Part shown: in pieces, positions 1 through 6,869 of the stretch
Layout of the letters: each line of letters starts with the position of its first letter
Position numbering within the stretch: position 1 is the stretch's first letter
From: Pseudomonas fluorescens
Lineage (GTDB): Bacteria > Pseudomonadota > Gammaproteobacteria > Pseudomonadales > Pseudomonadaceae
NCBI RefSeq assembly: GCF_004683905.1
Contig: NZ_CP038438.1
Location: 5,828,001-5,892,000, forward strand
Length of the DNA stretch: 64,000 bases
Reading direction: 5' to 3'
Notes under the pieces: generated by a model
Databases searched by the model: none
What the model saw: only the letters and a program-made list of their open reading frames with translations
Told to the model about the DNA's origin: nothing
Position numbers and translations under genes: made by a program

Positions 1-181
1 GGCTGGCCGCCGACAAGGCGCTCACTCGCGGCTCGAACGGCGCGGCGGCGTCGAACGGTTTGACGCTCAGCGGGCTGCCGTCAAGCAGCAACACTTCCAG
101 GCCGCTGTCCTGCAACGCCAACGCGAGGGCGCTGCCGACCATTCCGGCTCCGACAATCAGCAGATCTGCGCGCATTTCCAT
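1..181 (-). CDS. ubiI: UbiI/VisC-family FAD-dependent hydroxylase (5' part only)
   Basis: Only the first 60 codons lie in the window; the gene runs off the left edge. The translated start, MEMRADLLIVGAGMVGSALA, is a Rossmann FAD-binding strand with a GxGxxG motif at residues 11-16, followed by a basic/acidic region and FEPRVSALS, typical of the UbiH/UbiF/VisC flavoprotein monooxygenases of ubiquinone synthesis. It is transcribed in the same direction as ubiH, about 100 bases downstream of it, as in other pseudomonads. Which ring position it hydroxylates cannot be told from this fragment; UbiI (C5) is the likeliest. Confidence 0.75.
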   Translation of the reverse strand, partial: MEMRADLLIVGAGMVGSALALALQDSGLEVLLLDGSPLSVKPFDAAAPFEPRVSALSAAS

Positions 182-200
182 GCTTTAAGCCTGTCTCGCT

Positions 201-256
201 GGCGGCATGCGCCGCCCGTAAAGGGTTTTAGCGAGCGCGCCAGTTAGTGGCGCGCT
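201..256. other. Two small hairpins between ubiH and ubiI
   Basis: The 103-base gap holds a perfect 16-base palindrome (GGCGGCATGCGCCGCC, 201-216) and a 9-bp stem with a 5-base loop (234-256, arms AGCGCGCCA/TGGCGCGCT). Neither is followed by a T-run on either strand, so they are not classical intrinsic terminators. They could slow polymerase or stabilise the ubiH 3' end. No coding potential was seen in the gap. Confidence 0.4.
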
Positions 257-284
257 GCTGAAAGTGAAAGTGCCGACCCGCCGC

Positions 285-1472
285 TCAAGCATCCGGCCGC
301 GTCCCCAGCCCCATGGCCTGACGAGCAAACCAGCGCTTGGCCGGTGGCAACAGATCGAGCCCGAGCAGGCCGATGTTGCGGCCCAGCGAGACCAGCGGCT
401 GGGTGCTGCCGAACAGTCGGGTGACCTGATCGGAGAAGCCCACGGTGAGCTCCTGATCCAGACGCTGCCGCTCGCGATAGGCCTGCAAGGTGGCGAAGTC
501 GCCCAGCGGTTTGTCGCTGGCGAGCAGTGCGGCAGCCAGTGCATCAGCATCCCGCAGGGACAGGTTGAAACCTTGTCCGGCAATCGGGTGCAGGCTGTGC
601 GCGGCATTGCCGAGTACGGCCAGATGCGAGCGTACTTGCTCCTCGGCCTCGACCAGCGACAGCGGATACAAATGCCGCGCGCCGACCTGTTTCAAGGTGC
701 CGAGGCGGTAGCCGAACACGCCTTGCAGCTCGCTGAGGAAATCGCGCTCGCTGAGGTCTGCCAGGCGTTGCGCATCCATGCCCAGGCGGGTCCAGACCAG
801 TGCGCAACGGTTGTCCGGCAGCGGCAGCAAGGCCATCGGCCCTTCGTCGGTGAAGCGCTCGAAGGCCATGCCGTTGTGTGATTCGCTCGGGGTGATGTTG
901 GCGATCAGCGCGCTCTGGTTGTACGGACGCTTGCGCACGTTGATGCCCAGTTGCTCGCGCAAACCGGAACGGCCGCCGTCGGCCAGCACCGCCAGATCGC
1001 ACTCGACGGTGGTTTCATCGTTGAGGGTCAGGCGATAGCCGTCAGGCAGCGGCTCCATGCGCGTGACTTCCGCCGGGCAGCGCCAGCTGATCACGTCTTT
1101 GTCCAGGTGCTGCCACAGGCACTGGCCGAGCCAGGCGTTTTCCACCACGTAGCCCAAGGCCGGCACGCCCTCCTCCATCGCCGACAGACGAGCGGTGGAG
1201 AAGCGACCCCGGTCGGACACGTGAATCTGTTTGATCGGCTCGGCGCGGCGGGAAATTTCCTGCCACACGCCCAGCCGCTGATAGATCTGCCGCGAACCGA
1301 AGGACAGCGCCGACGAACGTGCGTCGTAGCTCGGCTGCCAGCTGTCGCCGGGGGCGAACGGTTCGATCAGGACGATTTTCCAGCCGCGGGCCTTGGCCCC
1401 GGCCTGCAAGGCCAACGCCAGACTGGCGCCGACCAGGCCGCCACCGATGATTGCCAGATTGACTCGACTCAT
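285..1472 (-). CDS. ubiH: UbiH, 2-octaprenyl-6-methoxyphenol hydroxylase
   Basis: FAD-dependent monooxygenase of 395 residues that hydroxylates the ubiquinone ring precursor (C1 in the E. coli scheme), acting with the membrane-associated Ubi complex. Visible: N-terminal dinucleotide motif IIGGGLVGAS (GxGxxG at 10-15), and the second FAD/ribityl motif GNAAHSLHPIAGQGFNLSLR from about residue 288, diagnostic of the UbiH/UbiF/UbiI family. Length fits the family. The start overlaps the pepP stop by 4 bases, implying translational coupling in a pepP-ubiH-ubiI operon. UbiH versus UbiF is judged from gene order; family membership is secure. Confidence 0.9.
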   Translation of the reverse strand: MSRVNLAIIGGGLVGASLALALQAGAKARGWKIVLIEPFAPGDSWQPSYDARSSALSFGSRQIYQRLGVWQEISRRAEPIKQIHVSDRGRFSTARLSAMEEGVPALGYVVENAWLGQCLWQHLDKDVISWRCPAEVTRMEPLPDGYRLTLNDETTVECDLAVLADGGRSGLREQLGINVRKRPYNQSALIANITPSESHNGMAFERFTDEGPMALLPLPDNRCALVWTRLGMDAQRLADLSERDFLSELQGVFGYRLGTLKQVGARHLYPLSLVEAEEQVRSHLAVLGNAAHSLHPIAGQGFNLSLRDADALAAALLASDKPLGDFATLQAYRERQRLDQELTVGFSDQVTRLFGSTQPLVSLGRNIGLLGLDLLPPAKRWFARQAMGLGTRPDA

Positions 1473-2803
1473 GCCGCGTGTGTCCGTGCTTGCGCCATCA
1501 GCGCTTCGATTTCGGCAACGGTTTTCGGTACGCCGCTGGTCAATATTTCACAACCGGTCTTGGTCACTACCACGTCATCCTCGATGCGCACGCCAATGCC
1601 GCGCCATTTCTTTGCCACGTTCTGGTTGTCCGGGGCGATGTAGATGCCCGGCTCGACCGTCAGCGCCATGCCGACCTCAAGCACCCGCCATTCGCCGCCG
1701 ACCTTGTACTCGCCAACGTCATGTACATCCATACCCAGCCAATGGCCGGCACGGTGCATGTAAAACGCTTTATAGGCTTCGGTCGCGATCAACTCATCGA
1801 CCTCGCCTTGCAGGATTCCGAGCTTGACCAGGCCTGCGGTAATCACCCGTACCGTGGCTTCGTGCGCCTGGTTCCAGTTTTTGTTCGGAGCGATTTCAGC
1901 GAATGCGGCTTCCTGCGAGGCCAGCACCAATTCGTAGATCGCTTTCTGCTCGGCGGAAAACTTGCCGTTGACCGGCCAGGTGCGGGTGATGTCGCTGGCG
2001 TAGCAGTCGATCTCGCAACCGGCGTCGATCAACACCAGGTCGCCGTCCTTGAGCAGCGCGTCATTCTGCTGGTAATGCAGGATGCAACTGTTGCGCCCGG
2101 CGGCGACGATGGAACCGTAGGCCGGCATCTTCGCCCCGCCCTTGCGGAACTCGTAATCGAGCTCGGCTTCGAGGCTGTATTCGTACAGTCCCGGCCGGCT
2201 GGCCTGCATCGCGCGGATATGCGCCTGAGCGGAAATCCGTGCGGCTTCGCGCATCACCTTCACTTCTGCCGCCGATTTATACAGGCGCATGTCGTGCAGC
2301 AGATGATCCAGGGCAACGAATTCGTTCGGTGGCTGGGCGCCGAGGTGCGCCTTGGAGCGGATCACGTTGATCCAGTCCATCAGATGGCGGTCGAACTCCG
2401 GGTTGCTGCCCATCGCCGAATACACCCGGTCGCGGCCTTCGATCAGGCCCGGCAGGATGTCGTCGATGTCGGTAATCGGGAACGCGTCGTCAGCGCCGTA
2501 ATCACGGATTGCGCCTTCCTGGCCGGCGCGCAGGCCGTCCCATAACTCGCGTTCGGCATTGCGCTCGCGGCAGAACAGCACGTACTCGCCGTGCTCGCGG
2601 CCGGGCATCAGGACGATGACCGCCTGTGGCTCGGGGAAACCGCTGAGGTACTGAAAGTCGCTGTCCTGACGGTAGACGTGCTCGACGTCGCGGTTGCGGA
2701 TCGCGACTGCGGCGGCGGGCAGGATCGCGATGCTGTTGGGTTCCATCTGCGCCATCAGGGCCTTGCGGCGACGGCTGTATTCCGCTTTGGGGATATGGAT
2801 CAT
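1469..2803 (-). CDS. pepP: PepP, Xaa-Pro aminopeptidase P
   Basis: Metallopeptidase (M24B) of 444 residues that removes the N-terminal residue preceding proline in cytoplasmic peptides. An N-terminal creatinase-like domain is followed by the pita-bread catalytic domain. Metal-site motifs are visible: LVLIDAGCEIDCYASDITR with the two aspartates, HRAGHWLGMDVHDVG from about residue 350, LTVEPGIY with the metal glutamate and a final VRIEDDV. It heads the pepP-ubiH-ubiI run, and the upstream UPF0149 gene ends 27 bases before it, the same order as in E. coli and other Pseudomonas. Confidence 0.95.
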   Translation of the reverse strand: MIHIPKAEYSRRRKALMAQMEPNSIAILPAAAVAIRNRDVEHVYRQDSDFQYLSGFPEPQAVIVLMPGREHGEYVLFCRERNAERELWDGLRAGQEGAIRDYGADDAFPITDIDDILPGLIEGRDRVYSAMGSNPEFDRHLMDWINVIRSKAHLGAQPPNEFVALDHLLHDMRLYKSAAEVKVMREAARISAQAHIRAMQASRPGLYEYSLEAELDYEFRKGGAKMPAYGSIVAAGRNSCILHYQQNDALLKDGDLVLIDAGCEIDCYASDITRTWPVNGKFSAEQKAIYELVLASQEAAFAEIAPNKNWNQAHEATVRVITAGLVKLGILQGEVDELIATEAYKAFYMHRAGHWLGMDVHDVGEYKVGGEWRVLEVGMALTVEPGIYIAPDNQNVAKKWRGIGVRIEDDVVVTKTGCEILTSGVPKTVAEIEALMAQARTHAA

Positions 2804-2830
2804 GGGCAGATGGCTTTCCCTGGCACGCGA

Positions 2831-3391
2831 TTAATGCAGCGACGGCTTGGCGGCTGGCGGCACGTCGGCTTTCTTGGTTTCCGAGAACAGCAGCAGCGGC
2901 GCGACGCGCAGGTATTCCATGACTTCCATGTAGTCGCTTTCGCCGTCTTCGGATTCTTCCAGAGCGTCTTGCACCTGGGAGATCGCCGCCAGATCCTGCA
3001 GCACTTCGGTGGCTTCGGTGCTGAGCATGCTGCTGTCGCGGCAGTTCAGGCCGAAACCGCTGAGGAAGCCCTGGCACCATTGGCCCAGTGCGGCGGCGCG
3101 GTCGGCCAGGGGCGCGTCATCGGTCGGCAGCAGCAGAACGACGGTGACGTCGTCACCAGTCAACTCACCCTTGACCATCTCTTGCAGGCCGATCAGGGCG
3201 TTGCGGACGTTGTCCTGTGGCTCGTTTTCCAGAAGTTCGGCGGCATCGATCAGCCACTCGTCGGCGTTGAAGCCGGCACCGGCGCAGCTGCGGCCGAGCA
3301 GCAGGCCGTGCAGTTCGGCAGGCGAGACGTTGTGGCCGCTGGACGTCAGCAGGGTGGCAAAGGCTTGGTACGGGGAATTCGCAATGGTCAT
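2831..3391 (-). CDS. UPF0149 (YecA/YgfB) family protein
   Basis: 186-residue, acidic, all-helical protein of the YgfB/YecA family, with no signal peptide or membrane segment. Conserved features seen: N-terminal SPAELHGLLLGRSCAG, the central GQWCQGFLSGFG motif and the C-terminal YMEVMEYLRVAPLLLF. It is the first gene of the leftward pepP operon and is divergent from the coiled-coil/zapA pair. A YgfB homologue in P. aeruginosa has been linked to repression of AmpD-related expression; whether that holds here is inference. Confidence 0.85.
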   Translation of the reverse strand: MTIANSPYQAFATLLTSSGHNVSPAELHGLLLGRSCAGAGFNADEWLIDAAELLENEPQDNVRNALIGLQEMVKGELTGDDVTVVLLLPTDDAPLADRAAALGQWCQGFLSGFGLNCRDSSMLSTEATEVLQDLAAISQVQDALEESEDGESDYMEVMEYLRVAPLLLFSETKKADVPPAAKPSLH

Positions 3392-3507
3392 GGGCAGCTA
3401 GGCGCCAGACGGCGCTATGTCTAGAATGAAGGCCTTGTATCCTACATCGACAGACTCGCCAAGACTATTAAAGGCTGTCCGCCAGCCAGGCGCCTGCCGC
3501 CCATCAG

Positions 3508-3735
3508 ATGAATTCAGTGGACACAATGGAAGACACCGACCTGCAAGCGCTGATGGCCAGACTCGAAAAGCTGATTAGCCGAGTCGAGCAACTAAAGAGT
3601 CAAAACGCACTCTTACTAGCTCAGGAAAAGACCTGGCGCGAGGAACGCGCTCACCTCATTGAAAAAAACGAAATCGCCCGGCGTAAGGTCGAATCGATGA
3701 TTTCGCGCCTCAAGGCCCTGGAGCAAGACTCATGA
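3508..3735 (+). CDS. TIGR02449-type short coiled-coil protein (ZapB-like)
   Basis: 75 residues, almost entirely a predicted coiled coil with leucines at heptad spacing (LMARLEKLISRVEQLKSQNA and onward) and many Glu/Lys/Arg. Similar short proteins sit directly before zapA in Pseudomonas and resemble ZapB, the Z-ring coiled-coil factor. The stop codon overlaps the zapA start by 4 bases, so the two are almost certainly co-translated. Role in division is inferred from this pairing. The start is the first ATG of the frame; an alternative ATG lies six codons in (MEDTDLQ). Confidence 0.8.
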   Translation: MNSVDTMEDTDLQALMARLEKLISRVEQLKSQNALLLAQEKTWREERAHLIEKNEIARRKVESMISRLKALEQDS

Positions 3736-4049
3736 GTTCAAGCAATAGCGTTACCGTGCAGATCCTCGACAAAGAATATTCGATCATCTGCCCCCAGGAA
3801 GAACGCAGCAATCTGGTCAGCGCCGCCCGCTACCTGGATGGCAAGATGCGCGAGATCCGCAGCAGCGGCAAAGTCATCGGCGCCGACCGTATTGCGGTAA
3901 TGGCCGCGCTGAACATCACCCACGACCTCTTGCACAAAGAAGAGCGCCCGGACATCCAGGCCAGCGGCTCGACCCGTGAACAGGTGCGCGACTTGCTCGA
4001 TCGTGTCGATCTGGTGCTGGCCGACGATCCGGACATCAGCAAGGGCTGA
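3732..4049 (+). CDS. zapA: ZapA, Z-ring associated cell-division protein
   Basis: 105 residues, normal for ZapA. The N-terminal β-strand part contains VTVQILDKEYSIICPQEER and is followed by LVSAARYLDGKMREIRSSGK and a C-terminal helix that forms the tetramer coiled coil. ZapA cross-links FtsZ protofilaments at midcell. It overlaps the upstream coiled-coil gene (ATGA) and is followed within about 30 bases by the 6S RNA gene, a zapA-ssrS-ygfA order conserved across gammaproteobacteria. Confidence 0.93.
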   Translation: MSSSNSVTVQILDKEYSIICPQEERSNLVSAARYLDGKMREIRSSGKVIGADRIAVMAALNITHDLLHKEERPDIQASGSTREQVRDLLDRVDLVLADDPDISKG

Positions 4050-4068
4050 TTCGCCAGGCCGCTTGAGG

Positions 4069-4074
4069 TATACT
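4069..4074 (+). promoter_or_regulatory. -10 box of the 6S RNA promoter
   Basis: TATACT lies 7-12 bases before the inferred 5' end of 6S RNA and 20 bases past the zapA stop. No strong -35 hexamer is evident 16-18 bases upstream, so the promoter may rely on upstream or extended elements. Confidence 0.5.
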
Positions 4075-4079
4075 CGCGG

Positions 4080-4259
4080 CACTCCCTGGGGTGCTTGCCA
4101 GTTGACGATGTCCCTGAGCCGATTCGCACTACCCTGGAAGTTGCACGTTGGGCTGGTGTGCATGTCCGCCAGACGGAAAGCCTTAAAGTCTACTGCATCC
4201 TCCACCTTGAACTTTCGGGTTCAAGGGCTAAGTTGACAGCGGTTCATCCGGGGAGCCTG
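4080..4259 (+). ncRNA. ssrS: 6S RNA (SsrS)
   Basis: About 180 bases between zapA and the 5-formyl-THF cyclo-ligase gene, the standard 6S position. The ends can pair (CTCCC near 4082 with GGGAG near 4250), enclosing a long, interrupted hairpin with a large unpaired centre, the open-promoter mimic through which 6S RNA sequesters σ70-RNA polymerase in stationary phase. The internal sequence ATGTCCCTGAGCCGATT resembles gammaproteobacterial 6S 5' regions. Short reading frames crossing it are not credible genes. Exact ends are approximate. Confidence 0.85.
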
Positions 4260-4264
4260 ATTCG

Positions 4265-4300
4265 AATCCGATGCCGGTTTTTGCCGGCATCGGATTTTTT
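4265..4300 (+). terminator. Intrinsic terminator downstream of 6S RNA
   Basis: A perfect 13-bp stem (AATCCGATGCCGG with CCGGCATCGGATT) with a 6-base loop followed by a T tract. It lies just after the inferred 6S 3' end and before the ygfA start. Confidence 0.85.
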
Positions 4301-4338
4301 ATGCGTGCGTTTTCGCCCTCACCTGCCGAAGCCGAACC

Positions 4339-4944
4339 ATGACCGAACCTGCGCTGCTGCCCCGCCCGCAACTCCGCCGCCTGCTGCGCAAGGCGCGCCG
4401 CTCACTGACTCCCGGTGAACAACGACAAGCCGCCAAAGGCCTGTTCCGCCAACTGGCGCAAGACCCGCACTTCCGCCGGGCCCGACATATTTCGCTTTAT
4501 CTGCCCACCGACGGTGAAATCGACCCGCGTCTGCTGCTGCGTGAAGCCCAGCGTCGCGGCAAAGCCACCTACCTGCCGGTGCTCAGCGCCTGGCCGCGAA
4601 CCAAAATGGTGTTCCAGCGGATTCGCCCCGGCGACAAGCTCAAGCCCAACCGCTTCCGCATTCTCGAACCACGAGCCAATCTGGCCCATCAGCGCAAGAT
4701 CTGGACCCTGGATCTGGTGTTGTTGCCACTGGTGGGGTTTGACGATGCTGGCGGACGCCTGGGGATGGGCGGCGGATTCTACGATCGCAGTCTGGCGTAC
4801 CTGGCCCGGCGCAAGAACTGGCGCAAGCCGACGTTGCTGGGCCTGGCCCATGAATGTCAGAAGGTCGAACGCCTGGCGCAGGCCAGCTGGGATGTACCGT
4901 TGCAGGGCACGGTCACCGATAAAGCGTGGTATTTCGCGGGATAG
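4339..4944 (+). CDS. ygfA: 5-formyltetrahydrofolate cyclo-ligase
   Basis: 201 residues. ATP-dependent conversion of 5-formyl-THF to 5,10-methenyl-THF, salvaging the inhibitory folate. Visible: basic N-terminal helix with LRKARRSL, SLYLPTDGEIDPRLL, and the family hallmark RLGMGGGFYDR at 140-150 that binds the phosphate/folate. The position behind zapA-6S RNA matches E. coli ygfA, whose product is associated with persister biology, and it may be partly expressed by read-through from ssrS. Confidence 0.92.
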   Translation: MTEPALLPRPQLRRLLRKARRSLTPGEQRQAAKGLFRQLAQDPHFRRARHISLYLPTDGEIDPRLLLREAQRRGKATYLPVLSAWPRTKMVFQRIRPGDKLKPNRFRILEPRANLAHQRKIWTLDLVLLPLVGFDDAGGRLGMGGGFYDRSLAYLARRKNWRKPTLLGLAHECQKVERLAQASWDVPLQGTVTDKAWYFAG

Positions 4945-4979
4945 ACGCCGCGCAGATCAGCGGCGTCGGGAAGGCAGTT

Positions 4980-5135
4980 TCAGCGTTTGAAGGCGGTCGA
5001 CTGTTGGACCTGTTGCGCGACTTCAACCGGAGCATCGGCCTTGCTCGTCCACAGACTTTGCGCGTAACCGGTGGTCACGACACCAAGGCCGAACAAAATA
5101 ACCAAAGTCCATAGCAAATCCGGTTTGCGTTTCAT
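4980..5135 (-). CDS. 51-residue single-span membrane protein, unknown function
   Basis: Short frame starting MKRKPDLLWTLVILFGLG: a basic start, one hydrophobic helix (about residues 8-24), then a polar tail rich in Gln/Ala/Ser ending FKR. ATG at 5133-5135 is preceded by a GGGGGG-rich stretch that may act as a ribosome-binding site. It is antisense to nothing and fills the space between ygfA and the EVE-domain gene. I recall similar unnamed proteins at this locus in other pseudomonads, so I treat it as real. The tail could lie in the periplasm; no function can be assigned. Confidence 0.65.
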   Translation of the reverse strand: MKRKPDLLWTLVILFGLGVVTTGYAQSLWTSKADAPVEVAQQVQQSTAFKR

Positions 5136-5264
5136 CGATTGCCCCCCTCAAGGCACATCATCACGATGACAGCAGCGGTTTCCGTTCGTAGGCCGTGCAG
5201 CAGCGTCAAGCTTTAAAGGCCGGCATTTTGCGACAACGTGAACCCGGGCGCAAACGCTGACGTC

Positions 5265-5279
5265 AACCGACCGTCGGTT
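5265..5279. promoter_or_regulatory. Perfect 7-1-7 inverted repeat upstream of the EVE gene
   Basis: AACCGAC-C-GTCGGTT, a 15-base symmetric sequence 54 bases before the next start codon. Size and symmetry suit a small dimeric repressor site (TetR- or Xre-like), but no regulator gene is adjacent, so this is a candidate only. Confidence 0.3.
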
Positions 5280-5332
5280 TGTCATAAAATTGCCCGACAA
5301 CCTGCCCAATCACCGCTTGAGGAGCAAAAGAC

Positions 5333-5782
5333 ATGGCCTATTGGCTGATGAAATCCGAGCCCGACGAACTCTCGATCAAAGATCTGGAGAAACTCGGCAA
5401 AGCGCGCTGGGACGGGGTTCGCAACTATCAGGCGCGCAATTTCCTGCGGGCGATGGCGGTGGGCGATGAGTTCTTTTTCTACCACTCCAGTTGCCCGGAG
5501 CCGGGTATCGCCGGAATCGGCAGAATTATTCAGGCGGCGTACCCGGATCCCACCGCATTGGAACCCGAGAGCCATTACTTCGACCCAAAAGCCACGCCAG
5601 AGAAAAACGCCTGGAGTGCGATTGATGTGGCACACGTCGAGACGTTTGCCCGGGTGCTGAAGCTCGATTACCTGAAACAGCAGACTGCGCTGGCCGAAAT
5701 GCCGCTGGTGCAGAAAGGCAGTCGCCTGTCGGTGATGCCGGTGACGGCCGAACAGTGGGCCGCGGTGCTTGGTTTGCGCTGA
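5333..5782 (+). CDS. EVE-domain protein (thymocyte nuclear protein 1-like)
   Basis: 149 residues forming a single EVE domain, a PUA-like fold that binds modified bases. The characteristic start WLMKSEPDELSIKDL, the segment RWDGVRNYQARNFLRAM, the FFYHSSC core and the CPEPGIAGIGRI strand are all present. Eukaryotic relatives bind 5-methylcytosine derivatives, and bacterial relatives are often fused to restriction or RNA-modification systems; this one stands alone. The start is preceded by TTGAGGAGC, a good ribosome-binding site. Confidence 0.9.
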   Translation: MAYWLMKSEPDELSIKDLEKLGKARWDGVRNYQARNFLRAMAVGDEFFFYHSSCPEPGIAGIGRIIQAAYPDPTALEPESHYFDPKATPEKNAWSAIDVAHVETFARVLKLDYLKQQTALAEMPLVQKGSRLSVMPVTAEQWAAVLGLR

Positions 5783-5903
5783 GAACTCGCCGGTCACGGT
5801 TTTTACCGACAAAAGGGGCTAGGCTTGGCGCTCATTTGACTGACATCAAGCGAATGGAACGCTTGAACAGTCAGACTGCAAGCCACAGCCGCAGGATGCC
5901 CCC

Positions 5904-6869
5904 ATGTCGACGCACAGCCGTTCTTCACTTCTATACGCCGGTTCGCTCCTGGTATTACTCGCCGTCGCTGGCGGATTAGGTTACTGGATGTCCATCAGCA
6001 GCCGCCTGGTCGAAGGACTGTCGATGGGCAACGGGCGGCTGGAAGCCACTGAAGTGCAGATCGCCAGCAAGACCCCCGGGCGCCTCGCCGAGGTGCTGGT
6101 CGACGAAGGCGACAAGGTCAGCAAGGGCCAACTGCTGGCGCGTATGGACACCCGCACCCTCGAAGCCCAGCGCAATCAGGCCGAAGCCGAAGTGTTGCGC
6201 GCCCGGGAGAATCTCAACGCCGCTCAGGCCAACGTGCAATTGCGCCAGAGTGAACTGCTGCTGGCCCAGCAAGAACTCGGCCGCTCGCAATCACTGTTCA
6301 AGCACGGTTACGTCAGCGCGCAGATCATCGATCAGTTGCAGTCACGCATCGGCACTGGCAACGCTGCCGTTGTCGCCGCCCGGGCCCAGGTGTCTGCTGT
6401 CAGTGCGGCGATTGGCGCGGCACAGGCTCAAGTCGCACAGTTGACCAGTGAAATTGACGACAGCAGTCTGCGCGCGCCGATTGATGGCGTGATCCAGCTG
6501 CGCATGGCCGAGCCCGGCGAAGTGCTGGGGGCCGGTGGTCGCGTGCTGCTGCTGATCGATCCCAACGACCAGTACATGAACCTCTATCTGTCAGCCGCGG
6601 TGGCTGGGCGCCTGGCGGTGGGCGATGAGGCTCGCGTGCTGCTCGATGCCTTGCCCGATAACCCGCTGCCGGCAAAAATCAGCTTCGTCGCAGCCAAATC
6701 GCAGTTCACTCCCAAAGAGGTCGAGACCCGCGACGAGCGGCAAAAACTGGTGTTCCGCGTCAAGCTGCGCCTGGTTCAGCCCAGCGCCGTGCCGCAGGCC
6801 AAACCCGGCATGCCCGGGGCCGGCTACGTGCGGATCGCGCCCGTCGAATGGCCGGCCAATCTGCAATGA
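5904..6869 (+). CDS. HlyD-type periplasmic adaptor (membrane fusion protein)
   Basis: 321 residues. N-terminal signal-anchor (about residues 10-28), a biotinyl-lipoyl half motif around GNGRLEATEVQIASKTPGRL, a long α-helical hairpin (roughly 80-190), then the second lipoyl half (SLRAPIDGVIQLRMAEPGE) and a β-barrel. It would bridge the inner-membrane ABC proteins encoded next to an outer-membrane channel. First gene of a three-gene operon; the stop overlaps the next start (ATGA). Resembles E. coli YhiI/YbhG. Substrate unknown. Confidence 0.88.
   Translation: MSTHSRSSLLYAGSLLVLLAVAGGLGYWMSISSRLVEGLSMGNGRLEATEVQIASKTPGRLAEVLVDEGDKVSKGQLLARMDTRTLEAQRNQAEAEVLRARENLNAAQANVQLRQSELLLAQQELGRSQSLFKHGYVSAQIIDQLQSRIGTGNAAVVAARAQVSAVSAAIGAAQAQVAQLTSEIDDSSLRAPIDGVIQLRMAEPGEVLGAGGRVLLLIDPNDQYMNLYLSAAVAGRLAVGDEARVLLDALPDNPLPAKISFVAAKSQFTPKEVETRDERQKLVFRVKLRLVQPSAVPQAKPGMPGAGYVRIAPVEWPANLQ

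Noticed and set aside
3976..4418. Short frames across the 6S RNA region
   Set aside because: They cross a structured RNA and a terminator and have no conserved protein content.
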